Positions 51,901 to 62,039 of a DNA stretch of 64,000 nt are shown in pieces. The notes beneath the pieces are model-generated. The model did not search any database. It was not told the origin of the DNA and saw only the letters and a program-made list of their open reading frames with translations. The position numbers were made by a program, and so were the translations under genes. Origin of the DNA: Cryptosporidium bovis. Taxonomy: Eukaryota > Apicomplexa > Conoidasida > Eucoccidiorida > Cryptosporidiidae. Every line of letters begins with the position of its first letter. Within the stretch, counting starts at the first letter, position 1. The stretch is from positions 1 to 64,000 of the forward strand of contig VHIT02000039.1 in NCBI GenBank assembly GCA_009768925.2, read 5' to 3'.

Positions 51901-52049
51901 TTAAGAATCAGGTAAAAACTAAAAATCAAACCAAAATATATGATTTTTTGCTAAATAACGGCAATAATGAGCAATTAATTATATCTAGGGAAGAGAAGGT
52001 AGCATCAATAGTTTCGAAAAGAATGAAAAAGGCATTATTAAAAAGGTAA
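48945..52049 (+). CDS. XPG/RAD2-type structure-specific endonuclease
   Basis: 1034 aa. It makes the 3' incision in nucleotide excision repair. The XPG N-region (1-95) begins MGVKGLWDIVSPSG, with catalytic-site Asp in LAIDASIWL and VVFDGAPPEIKKRTLEQR. The I-region (about 780-880) has ESPGEAEAQASLL, SDDSDCLIFGA and LGCDYTIGVNGVGP (helix-hairpin-helix), supplying the remaining acidic ligands. The two are separated by a spacer of about 690 residues rich in Asp/Glu/Lys/Ser, the arrangement that marks XPG/Rad2 rather than FEN1 or EXO1. The C-terminus is basic (KRMKKALLKR), a possible nuclear-localisation signal. A PIP box is not obvious. It ends 46 bp from the convergent PA200-like gene. Confidence 0.94.
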   Translation: MGVKGLWDIVSPSGIRVKPEGLEGQTLAIDASIWLKQFLIGIRDGEGNIPRGAHLLGFFKRICKLLYYGISPVVVFDGAPPEIKKRTLEQRRMQREISEINVRRVANKLLLNSIRLRVAKGIKSKIINLEDNVDNGDKKSEMPSNNDDCRFNLFSSESDSDEDYIRNGDNELDTNTSTSLFPVMGFLSERRKLDEMPEIDTNLFKMPISNNSRNKRKVKKLTNVDDFSAYMKKNSDIVDERRLVNLPLDTEIDPQVFEQLNSKLKYEILIQLRDAWLSSLRMNAVNTKDNMNQFSNSQMECYLRYLRINQEIEKLKLRMAKECEGQIEDGNDGINLSSNCQDSNEDKVEKFTEFDGVETTECSKVLGADELVDNFGESNKNMNTCVINETKEKTVGNSTLMDKVYNYSISRLNDNTESKLSSKKDNCCIIPSKLNKKERTEYLKSTNYSNKDVFDSNPLNTPLFELEKLFQIKKSDIEDKYKINVSNSIADQGLNHSERIELLKENVDELFNLNNSSDDKVGRNTYSLDDNTNNAEKEEVDTDWEDTEWVNMGQSNEKSDLMEVFKSKILSNDMMLNLDSELDNILSSEPTKINYSKTGVIEKRIKLDADEKSDFKTSGEKYDIVDSETDSDKDVEIQSKVDKTDENEKRKELYDTIDDEYDGKDALLINNKLILENYNIEASEKEHKVDENEINEQVEVEEEKNKKEKLIIDEIKGTIQVENMLFNEFSVNNNEIEELLLELEKEQDELNTQYKKQNVILNSEITKEIKYQVCMLLEAFGIPWIESPGEAEAQASLLTKLNICNGVLSDDSDCLIFGAKKVYRNFFSGTCTEMYDIENIKKFLGIKSQDQIYILALLLGCDYTIGVNGVGPVNALEILKAYPELDDMILFKNWSLNKLEDKSSELLNESIERAEFKRNHMNYRHSWVFPSDFPCLSAINAMRNPNVNHNFKPKFGNIKKESIVQIMTNNTDLDTEKVSTIIDSIVKNQVKTKNQTKIYDFLLNNGNNEQLIISREEKVASIVSKRMKKALLKR

Positions 52050-52095
52050 ACTGAAATTAGGCTTTGTCTTGAACATAGTCAATTACTACGATAAA

Positions 52096-55000
52096 TTAGG
52101 TGAAATATGTAGGTCTGCCTTTGTAAATATCTAATATTTCAAGTTGAATATCAGTGAATTTATGTTTGTGAACAATATTCCAGCCATCTTGGTGTGTCTT
52201 AAAGAATTCTTGAATGCATTCTTGGATTTGTCTCTTAAGAGTGTGAGAAATGTTTCTGCCAATACAATTTGCTAATAATGTTAATGTTTCGGGGAGCCAA
52301 AAGGGTGTATCAAATGGATGACTGAGAATAATTGAAATTAAACCGTTTATGCCAGCTCTGCAGTAGCAATTTTGCACTAATTTAACTGATTCATTGTCAT
52401 TATTGTTCGAAATTGATTTACTTAATTTAATCACATTACCAGGTACTTTTACACACAATTCATCCATTAATTCATGAATGTCCACGCTCAATATATTTTT
52501 TTCTGAAACATCAATATCATTATTCATATTTGTGCTGTTTTTTAAGATCCAATACATAAATAGTTTAATATACTTAATAGACCAACAACAAGGAAGCGTT
52601 CTGAATATAGTGCAAAATCCCTGTTTAGAAATATATTTAATTTCAATATTATCATCAAATAAACCACATATAATATTATTTACAATATCTAATTGTAACT
52701 TTTTTCCACCAATCAATAAGGAGTAATACTCGCCAATAATTGTATTAATTCTTATTTTTAATGAAGCTAACAACTTATATTCTTTACTATCAACATCAAA
52801 ATCACCGATACTTACGTAACACTCCACCAACTCCTTTGCGGTAGAATCCAGATTTTCAATGCTGTTTTGTGATATATCTATTTTTGTGAGCAACGACATC
52901 AGTGAATTGTATGAAAGTCCCAATATATCATTATTGTTATATATTAGCTGTAATTTGAATATTATTTTTAACAATTGGTTGAGAGACAATAACTCATCTA
53001 CTTTTACCTTCGAATTATTGGAGGAGTAAAGATGTCTAATCAAGCAATAATACAATATTATTTCTATTTTCAATAAAACTCTATTAGTCCTCAAATTAGA
53101 TGCACTGCTATTTTCAACACTATTATCATTATTACCTTCACTACTCTTAACATTGACACTGCTTTCTTTATTCCTCACATACACTATTAAGTCGTCGATT
53201 TCACTATTTATGTTCTCGACAATATTATTTACAATTCCAAATAAATTTGTGCTAACATAACTTATTCTGGACTGAATATCACAATTGTCAACTAAATTTC
53301 CATGAGAATTGATTATATTACAGGACATAGCAAATGTATGCAACATATTTGATGTCTCTTCTCTTAGTTGTTTATAGTTATTATCTTTTGACAAAACGTT
53401 TTCCAATAATGCCAAACCCTTGTTATAATAATTTTCAAATTCATCGGAAACTAAATATTCTATGCTAATATTATCATTATTATTCATAATTAACTCAATC
53501 AAACCTGTTTGATATATCCTCAAGTGTTTAATTATCTCAAAAGTGGACAGTGTATTCTCATCTTTAGATGGGTAACTATTTACATTAAATGGATTAGTGA
53601 TAAAATCTAATAATATACTAGTGACTTCATTTATTGGATTTATAATTGGTTTGTTGTTGTCACTCATTTCTAAATAAGTCATACTATTGCAATAATAATA
53701 ATCAACATTTTGTCTTGTATATGGATTTAGTGAATATTTAATGCAGTCCATTAAATTAAATACAAACTCTTGATCACACTGTTGAAATTCAGAGAATAGT
53801 ATGCCTTTTAACTTGTCTCTGTTAATGCAACTATTTAAGAACGATTTCAAATCATTCGAGTAAGTAGATACTGAAAATAATGCAGATAATACTGTTAGTA
53901 TTAAAATATGTTTTTCTTTTTCTGTTATGATATTCGCATTGTTGCTCCATTCAGTTAATATGCTTAGCAATACATCTATGTCATTTTCTACTTGAATTCC
54001 CATTGCACTTTTATTATATTTATAGTACAACAAAACTAGTAAATATTGGACAAATAATATAATATTTAGTGATATATTATTTGAATAACACTTAATTCTG
54101 TGATAAGGAAAAGGATTAAGTATTGAGTAATTGCTTAAAACGATATTATTCACACATGTACTTGAGTTTAATGTATTTAGTGTTTTACGATCCCCTCTGT
54201 TTGAACCACAATTGCTCTGTGTTATTTGAAGATTATAATTGCATACATTTACTAAATTATCCATTAATGTATTTATCTTCTCTTTATTTAATTCAGAAGT
54301 AATGCCATTTTTAGTGGCTAAACTAATAAATAACTCTTCGTCTCTTTCCAGTATCAACTTCAACAATAATGCCAAGTTGTGTACTACTACTGAATAAAAG
54401 CTCAAATTACTCGATGATTTACTCGAATCAAACATTATGTTCCACAAATAATTCCAATAATCCGTGATCACATTTTTAAATGATGCATTACTACTTGAGT
54501 AATATGCACTATTTAATATTCCTTGGATATATATCAATATAATAAACGACTTCCTTAAGAATAATCCATCCTTAAATAAACTTTTTCCACTTAGTTCATT
54601 AACAATTACACTTAGCAATTTTTCTAATTGGGATTCATCGTCAAAACTAGCACTGTTAAAGTAAGTGTTTGTTATTTTAAATAATAATTCACTCTCGTCA
54701 ACAATATTATTGTCGAATAATTCATTTAGCTTTAAATTTAGGTAATTACTGTTACTACCTTCAACTAGTTTAATTTTATCGCTTTTGCTCAAATTAAACT
54801 GGAATAGCAAGCTATGGTAGTCTCTATTATTCATTGTATAGTACAATCCATTGTATATTCTAACCTGTATGTTCTCTTTGCTCATTTTCAACGAGCTAAC
54901 GTAAGAATGTATTATATAATAATGCAAAAGCATATCAAAATTACTCCACAGTAGTCTTTGAAGTGATGAATTGTTTATTATTATAAATGAAAAACCAGAT

Positions 55001-58000
55001 AAACTATTAAATAGATACTCAGAGTATATATTTACGATATGTTTATTATCCTTTGTATCTTTATCTGCCGATTTACTTTCTTCCATATATTTTTTCATTA
55101 TGTATTGTATATTTGAGATTAACACATCCCTAAAATTGTTGTCATTTGCAACACTATCTTTAACTGTTTCATCGTTATCAACAACATATGGATCCTCATC
55201 TATTGTTATTTTATTTTCGTATAATAATATTGATATATACACTTCGAAAAGGATAAATTGCATAACGTTGCTTTTTGAGTATAAGTGAGAATTAAGCGAC
55301 TCCTTCAGTGCAGATTGAGCTGATTTCCTAATGTTATTATAATTTCCAATGCTATATAACGTCAATACGTATATCAATTTTTTGTGATATCCACTGAATT
55401 TATATTCATGTCTCAACATATTTATCCTCTTATTCCAATAATATTGAATATTCTTTAACCAAAATATTCTTGGAGAATTCAACATGCTTGATTGATAATA
55501 TAATCCATTTGTATATGATAACCAAGAAAGAACAGATTCTGAAAAATTTGTATTATACAGTGAAGACAGCGACAAATTACTTGTAGATGAATAATAATGA
55601 TTCAAGGATTGATTTATCACCTTTATTAGCTTTAATTTGAACTTTATCTCCTCTGTATGACTAATATTTACTATGGGATCCAACAGTTTGTAGTAATATT
55701 CCCCACTAGAATTGTTATTATTACTATTCATTTTGCAGTATATTATCTTTATTCCGGTTATTATTTCTGACAAAAATAATAATATTCTTTGTGTATCCTT
55801 GAAATACTTTTTAAAGAAGAAATTTCCGAATTCTATGTACAGATCCCTATTTATTAACAACATACTTTTCTCATTCCTCACTTTATGTCCATTATTGTTT
55901 TCATCTTCACTATTCTCCTCCTTGTTATCTTGTTCATACTTTTCAATATTATTATTTGTATTTGTGAATACAGTAGAAACTGATTTGTTTATTATTCTCA
56001 TAATATTTAAACAAAACAACAAAGTGTTTATTGAGTTATTTTTCAAATCCACATTTTTAGCCAAATTACTTTCGTCATCTTCATTATTACTAATGTTTAG
56101 ACACAAATTCATATTAAAGGCAACATCATCAATACAACTTACACTCCTTTTCAACTCATCATAATATGTAAATAAATCGTCCAACATATGCACATATTCT
56201 TTACTTAAATTGCTACAATGACTTATCTTTTCTTTCCTTAAATTAGAAATCACATACTCTCTAATTAACTTTAGGACTAATAACATGTTGTTTATACATA
56301 TCTTTCTTACTTCATTTAGACTCTCTTTGTTTGGAACGTACCAATTCGGTTTATGCAGTTTTTCTTTTTCGATTCCACCATCACTACCTAATACAGATCT
56401 CTCTTGTGAGTAAAAGGGATATCCCCATGTTAATATTACTTTCACGATTTGTTTCTCGTCATAAACTACATTCCAATTATTACCTTCATCTTTGAAGTCT
56501 CCTATTTCAACTATTTGAATGTGTATTAAAGACTCTATAAGTCTTTCTTGGAGTTTGATCCCTGCCCTTTTAATCTTTTTTCTAGAATCAAGTAATAAAT
56601 TTGATATTAATGAGTGTATAATGTAATAATATCCTCTATTTTCTCTACTTAGAAGACTGTTATTTGTATATCTTATTAGACTTGATATTAGGTTAATGTA
56701 ATATAGTAGATATGTTTCATCTTTTATATCCTCTCTGATTTTGTATTTAATATTGGTATTGTTGCAAGAAAAATCTATTTTCGTATTTTTTATCCCTACT
56801 TCGTTACCATTAACTACCATGATTTTGCACACCAACTTTTTTAATACTGTAGAAAAAGATAAACCAGCATCACAAGACGAAATTGCTGACAGTATTTTAG
56901 ATAAGTGCTTGTAATTATCAGGATAATAGTTATTGTCTATCCAATTCGCCATCAAAACATAGAAATCTTTTAATGTATCATCTAACCCGAGTAACCTACA
57001 TTTATTAAATATATTTACAATTAGAGACCGTAATGCAAACGATATTCCAAGATCAATTGATGAATAATAACTCTCATTCTCCGCTGGCTTTATTACATTT
57101 TCAAGTGTATTAAATATCCTTTCTATAAACTGATGAATCCAATAATTAAATATAGTATCAATAAGTATTCTTCTACTGTTATATTTTTCCAGTAACACTT
57201 CTTTAGTAAATAGTTTATTCATTATATAGTAGAATTCCATTTTTCTTTTGTTATCTAAAACAAAATTATATTCGCCCAGACAATTTTTGAAATGTAGTTC
57301 CAATGGTGACTTTCCATTTATATTTGTATACTCTATTATGGATTTAGGTATTTCACCACTAGTTAAAGACTTGTCAGAATAAGTTATAATGTTCCTATTA
57401 CTTGAATAGTTGTATAGTGTATTGGTTCTACTAAAATCTATAAAATAATTATTCATTTCTTCTTCATTATTCAATAGCGAATTCGATATCTCATCAATTA
57501 CATTATACTCATCAAATTCGAGGCTTTTGACTGGTATATTTTGCGAGTAATAAAACAGTACAGTGTAAAAAAACAATGTTTGGTTAATTTTCATCGGATC
57601 TGTTATATCTATCCCATTTAAAGATAAATCAAGTAGTTTAGGTATATTTTCCGGAACAAATTGAATTATCAAAGGTGTTATTGTTGACAATAATCTAAAT
57701 GCCACATAAACTTGGTGTGTTTCCGTTTCAACTTCTAATGCAGGTATTATTCTTATATTTATTAGGTAATTCAGTAAAATATCAGGCAGTATGTATGTCC
57801 ATCTTTTTAATGAGTCCTCGTATCTACCAGCTATTTGTATATCTTTACTGTAAATTCCCTGCTCCAATAACGGAATAAATATTGTTAATATGTATTCGTC
57901 ATCGAACCTACACAACGAAGAGTTGACAATTAATTGTTTGTGTTCTGATTTTTCTGACAACTCTAGCCTTTCTTTATATATTCTTTTACAATATTGGTAA

Positions 58001-59304
58001 GTAAAAGCCTGAATAAATATTGAAATACTATGTGACCATTTGCCTACATTTGAAGGGTGATTAAGTGGATGTACTATGTTTATTAAATTCTGTAAACATT
58101 CAATTACTACTTTAAAATTTGACTTTGAACGTTCATCACCATTTTCTAATGTATTTAGTGATTTGATCAGATTCACAAATATTATTGAGAATTTATTGTA
58201 AATGTTTATCTGTTTGATTGAAAGTGATGACAAAATTTCATTCGAGACAACTTCTTTTATAACAGATGGTACCTTTGGTTGTAGGATAGATGAATTAATA
58301 CTTCCTGTATTTACTAATGACGTACTTGAGGTTGTACCTGTATTTATTGAATTTGAAACAACATTGTGTAATATTGGTATTCCCATGTGAGTATACAAAA
58401 CTTCAAAAAGTAATGGTATCTTATCGTAAATTCCGTCTATTTCAATCCCATACTTCCAAGAATACTTTATTCCTCTTGATACGACCGTAACTATTAGTGA
58501 ATCCCAATAATTCAATAATCTTCCATCCAACTTATTCCATATTTCAAAAATATATCCAGATTTAAGTAGTTTAAATGAAACATATTGATTGCATATCAAC
58601 AAGAATATCTTTGAATACACGAAAAAAGACATATTTTTTGTGTTCATTGAAAGCCATTTACTTATGAAACTGTCTACTTCACTTTCTTGGATATATGGCC
58701 TGTAGGAACCCAGTATTCTAGATAAACATGTTATGTAGTTTTTCCTCTTTTGTGAACTTATATTTGTGCAATCCGTATAATCACTCTTGCATTCTTTTTC
58801 TATTAGATCTATTAATAATTTACTATCAATTATTCCACATATGCAATTTTTTGTTTTTATTTTTGAATCATTTAATTTGCAATTGCATTCATATTCCGTG
58901 TTTACTATGCTATTTTTATCCGAGTCAACTTCTGCAATAAAATCAGAATGCCACCACTGCCTTAAATATAGTTTCTTATAATTATTAATATGAGAAGTAA
59001 GTATATTTCCAAATCTCACTTTTGTACCCATGGAAATATCTTCTCTTAACATTATTTCCCATATTTTCTTTATTATAAATATCCTATTCTCTTCTGAAAC
59101 ATAATTGATAAAAACAAGTTCCTCAAATTGATTCAATTGCCTTATTAATTTACTTAGTTTTTGTGTCATACATTGTTCAAATAAGCTCTTATCACCAAAC
59201 AACTCCGTTATTTCCTCAATTACTTCTCTAGTTTCATTTATCTTTACATTATTGTTAATAAATTCTGGAAAGTAATCTTTATAATCTATTGTTTTATCAA
59301 ACAT
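52096..59304 (-). CDS. Proteasome activator PA200/BLM10-like HEAT-repeat protein
   Basis: 2402 aa in one exon; human PSME4 is 1843 and yeast Blm10 is 2143. The family caps the 20S core as a single-chain HEAT dome. Identification rests on the C-terminal domain (about 2320-2402): SHPFDTPFWLPETLTLLANC, FFKTHQDGWNIVHKHKFTD and QLEILDIYKGRPTYFT match the PA200 C-terminus in order (SSPYDVPTWMPQLL, FRRTHHDNW, QFTDDQLLVLTDL). The rest is a solenoid of helices with many Asn-rich inserts. The last three residues are Tyr-Phe-Thr, against Tyr-Tyr-Ala in human and yeast; see findings. The intact 7.2-kb frame argues for a functional protein. Its partner ring subunit alpha-4 is encoded at 12224-13012. Confidence 0.88.
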   Translation of the reverse strand: MFDKTIDYKDYFPEFINNNVKINETREVIEEITELFGDKSLFEQCMTQKLSKLIRQLNQFEELVFINYVSEENRIFIIKKIWEIMLREDISMGTKVRFGNILTSHINNYKKLYLRQWWHSDFIAEVDSDKNSIVNTEYECNCKLNDSKIKTKNCICGIIDSKLLIDLIEKECKSDYTDCTNISSQKRKNYITCLSRILGSYRPYIQESEVDSFISKWLSMNTKNMSFFVYSKIFLLICNQYVSFKLLKSGYIFEIWNKLDGRLLNYWDSLIVTVVSRGIKYSWKYGIEIDGIYDKIPLLFEVLYTHMGIPILHNVVSNSINTGTTSSTSLVNTGSINSSILQPKVPSVIKEVVSNEILSSLSIKQINIYNKFSIIFVNLIKSLNTLENGDERSKSNFKVVIECLQNLINIVHPLNHPSNVGKWSHSISIFIQAFTYQYCKRIYKERLELSEKSEHKQLIVNSSLCRFDDEYILTIFIPLLEQGIYSKDIQIAGRYEDSLKRWTYILPDILLNYLINIRIIPALEVETETHQVYVAFRLLSTITPLIIQFVPENIPKLLDLSLNGIDITDPMKINQTLFFYTVLFYYSQNIPVKSLEFDEYNVIDEISNSLLNNEEEMNNYFIDFSRTNTLYNYSSNRNIITYSDKSLTSGEIPKSIIEYTNINGKSPLELHFKNCLGEYNFVLDNKRKMEFYYIMNKLFTKEVLLEKYNSRRILIDTIFNYWIHQFIERIFNTLENVIKPAENESYYSSIDLGISFALRSLIVNIFNKCRLLGLDDTLKDFYVLMANWIDNNYYPDNYKHLSKILSAISSCDAGLSFSTVLKKLVCKIMVVNGNEVGIKNTKIDFSCNNTNIKYKIREDIKDETYLLYYINLISSLIRYTNNSLLSRENRGYYYIIHSLISNLLLDSRKKIKRAGIKLQERLIESLIHIQIVEIGDFKDEGNNWNVVYDEKQIVKVILTWGYPFYSQERSVLGSDGGIEKEKLHKPNWYVPNKESLNEVRKICINNMLLVLKLIREYVISNLRKEKISHCSNLSKEYVHMLDDLFTYYDELKRSVSCIDDVAFNMNLCLNISNNEDDESNLAKNVDLKNNSINTLLFCLNIMRIINKSVSTVFTNTNNNIEKYEQDNKEENSEDENNNGHKVRNEKSMLLINRDLYIEFGNFFFKKYFKDTQRILLFLSEIITGIKIIYCKMNSNNNNSSGEYYYKLLDPIVNISHTEEIKFKLKLIKVINQSLNHYYSSTSNLSLSSLYNTNFSESVLSWLSYTNGLYYQSSMLNSPRIFWLKNIQYYWNKRINMLRHEYKFSGYHKKLIYVLTLYSIGNYNNIRKSAQSALKESLNSHLYSKSNVMQFILFEVYISILLYENKITIDEDPYVVDNDETVKDSVANDNNFRDVLISNIQYIMKKYMEESKSADKDTKDNKHIVNIYSEYLFNSLSGFSFIIINNSSLQRLLWSNFDMLLHYYIIHSYVSSLKMSKENIQVRIYNGLYYTMNNRDYHSLLFQFNLSKSDKIKLVEGSNSNYLNLKLNELFDNNIVDESELLFKITNTYFNSASFDDESQLEKLLSVIVNELSGKSLFKDGLFLRKSFIILIYIQGILNSAYYSSSNASFKNVITDYWNYLWNIMFDSSKSSSNLSFYSVVVHNLALLLKLILERDEELFISLATKNGITSELNKEKINTLMDNLVNVCNYNLQITQSNCGSNRGDRKTLNTLNSSTCVNNIVLSNYSILNPFPYHRIKCYSNNISLNIILFVQYLLVLLYYKYNKSAMGIQVENDIDVLLSILTEWSNNANIITEKEKHILILTVLSALFSVSTYSNDLKSFLNSCINRDKLKGILFSEFQQCDQEFVFNLMDCIKYSLNPYTRQNVDYYYCNSMTYLEMSDNNKPIINPINEVTSILLDFITNPFNVNSYPSKDENTLSTFEIIKHLRIYQTGLIELIMNNNDNISIEYLVSDEFENYYNKGLALLENVLSKDNNYKQLREETSNMLHTFAMSCNIINSHGNLVDNCDIQSRISYVSTNLFGIVNNIVENINSEIDDLIVYVRNKESSVNVKSSEGNNDNSVENSSASNLRTNRVLLKIEIILYYCLIRHLYSSNNSKVKVDELLSLNQLLKIIFKLQLIYNNNDILGLSYNSLMSLLTKIDISQNSIENLDSTAKELVECYVSIGDFDVDSKEYKLLASLKIRINTIIGEYYSLLIGGKKLQLDIVNNIICGLFDDNIEIKYISKQGFCTIFRTLPCCWSIKYIKLFMYWILKNSTNMNNDIDVSEKNILSVDIHELMDELCVKVPGNVIKLSKSISNNNDNESVKLVQNCYCRAGINGLISIILSHPFDTPFWLPETLTLLANCIGRNISHTLKRQIQECIQEFFKTHQDGWNIVHKHKFTDIQLEILDIYKGRPTYFT

Positions 59305-59911
59305 CTTTAATTGTATTCAAGTATTTATATCCTTTCATAAAATAATGTACTTTATCAAAACACAATCACACACCTTTTGTTATCGTCTACCCAAGCTATT
59401 ACTATTTTCTATTTCTCAAGTCAAACGTCTTTTATTTATGTTTCTTATTCACATACTAAAATGTATTATACAACCGAAATTTGGTAATAGTGTAAAGTAT
59501 GAAGAAAAAGCCACCTTTTGTAAAAAAAGACGAGACAAAATTTAATATCACAAAGATCACATCAATATGATGACTCCTATTGTAAAAGTATAATAAAATA
59601 ATATATATGTATATATATGTATACCTCACCTATCGTTCTACAGCAACTAATTGTTATAACAGCATATCATCTTGAGGGTTAAATTAACATAAAGCGCCAC
59701 ACTGAACTAGTTCTTTATTTGTTCATTTTTGTCTTAGCCTCAATACAATAAGAGATCAATATTATAATTAATATCGGCACCGAAACAAAGGTATTCCCTA
59801 CTATGAATACTCTCATTTCTCCATTTCCTTGTTTATATACATTAATCCCTCATATTTCTTTATTTTCCAATATTGCAATAGTAAATAATAAAAAAATGTG
59901 GATAATAAATA

Positions 59912-59923
59912 TGCATGCATGCA
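59912..59923. promoter_or_regulatory. TGCATGCATGCA (ApiAP2-type site)
   Basis: Extended TGCATGCA palindrome, about 608 bp upstream of the PA200-like ATG and 644 bp upstream of the nucleoporin ATG. Function inferred from motif. Confidence 0.5.
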
Positions 59924-60334
59924 ATATATAAAAATGTGGGAATATCTCTGGAAACTAAAAGCAAAAAGGTTTACTTAAATATCAATAAATACTAGTAACG
60001 TTATTTATGTTGCTAAAAGAAACATGTTCGCATATATCAATTGCAACTTTGAGAGGCACCGACATTTGGTCATATTAAAACTCAGATAACTGCTTTTATT
60101 CATAGGCTGGCAATTAATCATGCGCAAACTATGTCATCACACCATGTCTTTAGTAAAAAAAATCACTATCTATGTCTAATGAAAGCCTTTGTTTTTATGT
60201 AAAATACTATCTTTACTCAAAAATGATTTGGCGGTTTGTTGAACTGTTTAAAACTTGTTAAAATAAAATTGAAAACAAGAGAAAATAGCCGGTTAAACAT
60301 TTTATGTAAAATGCCATTAGGAGTAACAATATCG

Positions 60335-60348
60335 TTTTGGCGGCAAAA
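60335..60348. promoter_or_regulatory. E2F/DP1-like motif TTTTGGCGGCAAAA
   Basis: Close match to E2F sites (TTTSGCGC type), 219 bp upstream of the nucleoporin ATG; a second, TTTGGCGGT, sits 108 bp further upstream. Confidence 0.5.
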
Positions 60349-60566
60349 AATGAATGAAATAAAATAGATATGAGGCTAACTAAAATTTGGTACATTGTCG
60401 TTCATTAGTACTTTTTTTTATATTTCATGAAATATTAATCGTGAGTTTAAGGTGTAAGTAAGTTGCACATATAATTATCAACTTCCAGCCTGGGTGAGGC
60501 TGTCAGAACAGTTAATATTAGGCTGTACGAACAATTATTAGCTAGTAACGTCAAGGCAAAATATAA

Positions 60567-62039
60567 ATGTCTCTCTTTGGTAATATTTCAACTGGAGTTG
60601 GAGGATCACTGAGTGGTTTCAATTTTTGCAATACATCAAGTAACACAAATTTGTTTAATGATAAATTTAATCCCACAAGCAATACAAATGCAAATTCAGT
60701 CCCGAATTTTTTTAATCAGAATCAAACAACAAATTTATTCGGTTCAAACCTAAACAAGCCGGAGACTGGAATGGTAAATAACACCTTTCTGAAACTTCCG
60801 GAAAACCAAGCTCAATCAATAGCACCAAATATGTCAAATTTGCCACTGCAACAACGCCAAGAGTTGGAAAGAATAGAAAAAAGAAAGTTATCGTTACAAA
60901 AAGGATTATCCCTTCAAACTAATACGGGGATGATAGCATTGACGTATCAGCTTGATGAAAATGCAGTGGAAAAGCAACAAGAGGTTGACAACTATATCTA
61001 CTATAATTTGAATGAAGAGGAAACAATAAATAATTTGAATAACGCTAAAAAGTTGAATCCAAATCCGGCAAAGTGTTACACACTGCCTATAAAGGGTTTT
61101 GGAGAATTAGTTCAAAGAGAGAAACAACAAAGAAAGAACTTGGAGAATCTGCTAGTCGAAATGAAGGCAGTTAAAGATACAAATTTAAAAACACTACAAA
61201 CGATAAATACAAGCACACTGAAAAGAGTGGAGGAATGCAAAAAAAGGCACCAAACAATAATTCATCAATTATTACACATTTCATGCATGATTGAGGACTT
61301 GGGTGATAAGAATAATTTTGCCCAAATTAATTATCAATTAGACAACCAACTTAACCATGTTTTACACCAAATTCAAGAAAACCATATGAAACTTGGAATT
61401 TGGCAGTCTTCAATTAGTCAGATAGAGAACAATATAAAATGTATTGAGGAACATTTAACTGAGAATAGTTCAAAATACTTTTGCAACTTTAAGAATCTAT
61501 TTGGTAATAGCCCAATAGACGATAATTCACCAAATAATAATCCACTATTAAAACTAAAGCACATTGACACTACTCAAAGCTCTGAATTATTAAGTAAACC
61601 TCAACAGTTGTCTAGTAACAGCATTAATAATAACAATAGCGGTACTGGTAACAGCAATAGTGGCATTATCAATAGCACTATTAGCAGTAGCAGCAACAAT
61701 GGAAGCAATCAAGGCACTAATAGCAGTGGTATTAGTTGCATTGGTAACAATATTAGTGGAAACGACAATTCCAGTAGCAATAACAGTAATACTAATGATA
61801 ATAATGAGATTTCCAATAATAATGACACTAACGTTAATATTGACGGCAACACAAGTAGTGGTGTAAACAACATTAACGGACAAGATGGAAGAGGTCTAAG
61901 AGATTTCTCCGTTTATAGTCCAACCAATACCGAGGCTATATTTGAGACCCTAGACAACCAACAACAACTACTGGAGTCTCTTGAAGGGACAGTAAGAAAC
62001 GATTTGTTATCTCTACAACAACTTATAACGAGGGTTTAG
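60567..62039 (+). CDS. FG-repeat nucleoporin, Nup54/Nup57-like
   Basis: 490 aa. The N-terminal region (1-110) has sparse FG motifs in an Asn/Ser/Thr-rich background: SLFGNIS, TNLFGSN, plus FNFCN-type variants, and a later NLFGNSP near 313. Residues about 165-300 are helical: YTLPIKGFGELVQREKQQRKNLENL followed by a coiled coil with HQLLHISCMIED, an arrangement typical of Nup54/Nup57 of the central-channel Nup62 complex. Residues about 335-440 are an Asn/Ser/Gly repeat with alternating GTN-type codons. The final helix ends LLSLQQLITRV. Nup54 is the best guess; Nup58 or Nup62 are alternatives. Role: transport through the nuclear pore. Confidence 0.68.
   Translation: MSLFGNISTGVGGSLSGFNFCNTSSNTNLFNDKFNPTSNTNANSVPNFFNQNQTTNLFGSNLNKPETGMVNNTFLKLPENQAQSIAPNMSNLPLQQRQELERIEKRKLSLQKGLSLQTNTGMIALTYQLDENAVEKQQEVDNYIYYNLNEEETINNLNNAKKLNPNPAKCYTLPIKGFGELVQREKQQRKNLENLLVEMKAVKDTNLKTLQTINTSTLKRVEECKKRHQTIIHQLLHISCMIEDLGDKNNFAQINYQLDNQLNHVLHQIQENHMKLGIWQSSISQIENNIKCIEEHLTENSSKYFCNFKNLFGNSPIDDNSPNNNPLLKLKHIDTTQSSELLSKPQQLSSNSINNNNSGTGNSNSGIINSTISSSSNNGSNQGTNSSGISCIGNNISGNDNSSSNNSNTNDNNEISNNNDTNVNIDGNTSSGVNNINGQDGRGLRDFSVYSPTNTEAIFETLDNQQQLLESLEGTVRNDLLSLQQLITRV

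Larger units (their letters stand above)
59305..60566. promoter_or_regulatory. Long divergent intergenic region, 1262 bp
   Basis: Between the PA200-like (minus) and nucleoporin (plus) starts. It carries AGCGCCAC (59693-59700), TGCATGCATGCA (59912-59923), TTTGGCGGT (60227-60235) and TTTTGGCGGCAAAA (60335-60348). A small stem CAGCCT/AGGCTG with a 5-nt loop lies at 60486-60502 in the presumed 5' UTR. A 66-codon ORF at 59345 is not accepted. Confidence 0.6.

Noticed and set aside
59345-59545. 66-codon plus-strand ORF
   Set aside because: Lies in the divergent promoter region right behind the PA200 start; no recognisable protein features.
60448-60490. 5' UTR intron (GTAAGTAAGT...CTTCCAG) before the nucleoporin
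   Set aside because: The implied intron of about 35 nt is shorter than any other in the window (51 bp minimum).
61590-61883. ORFs opposite and beside the Asn/Ser repeat of the nucleoporin
   Set aside because: Low-complexity shadows (Ile/Val/Thr-rich) of an AAT/AGT codon repeat.
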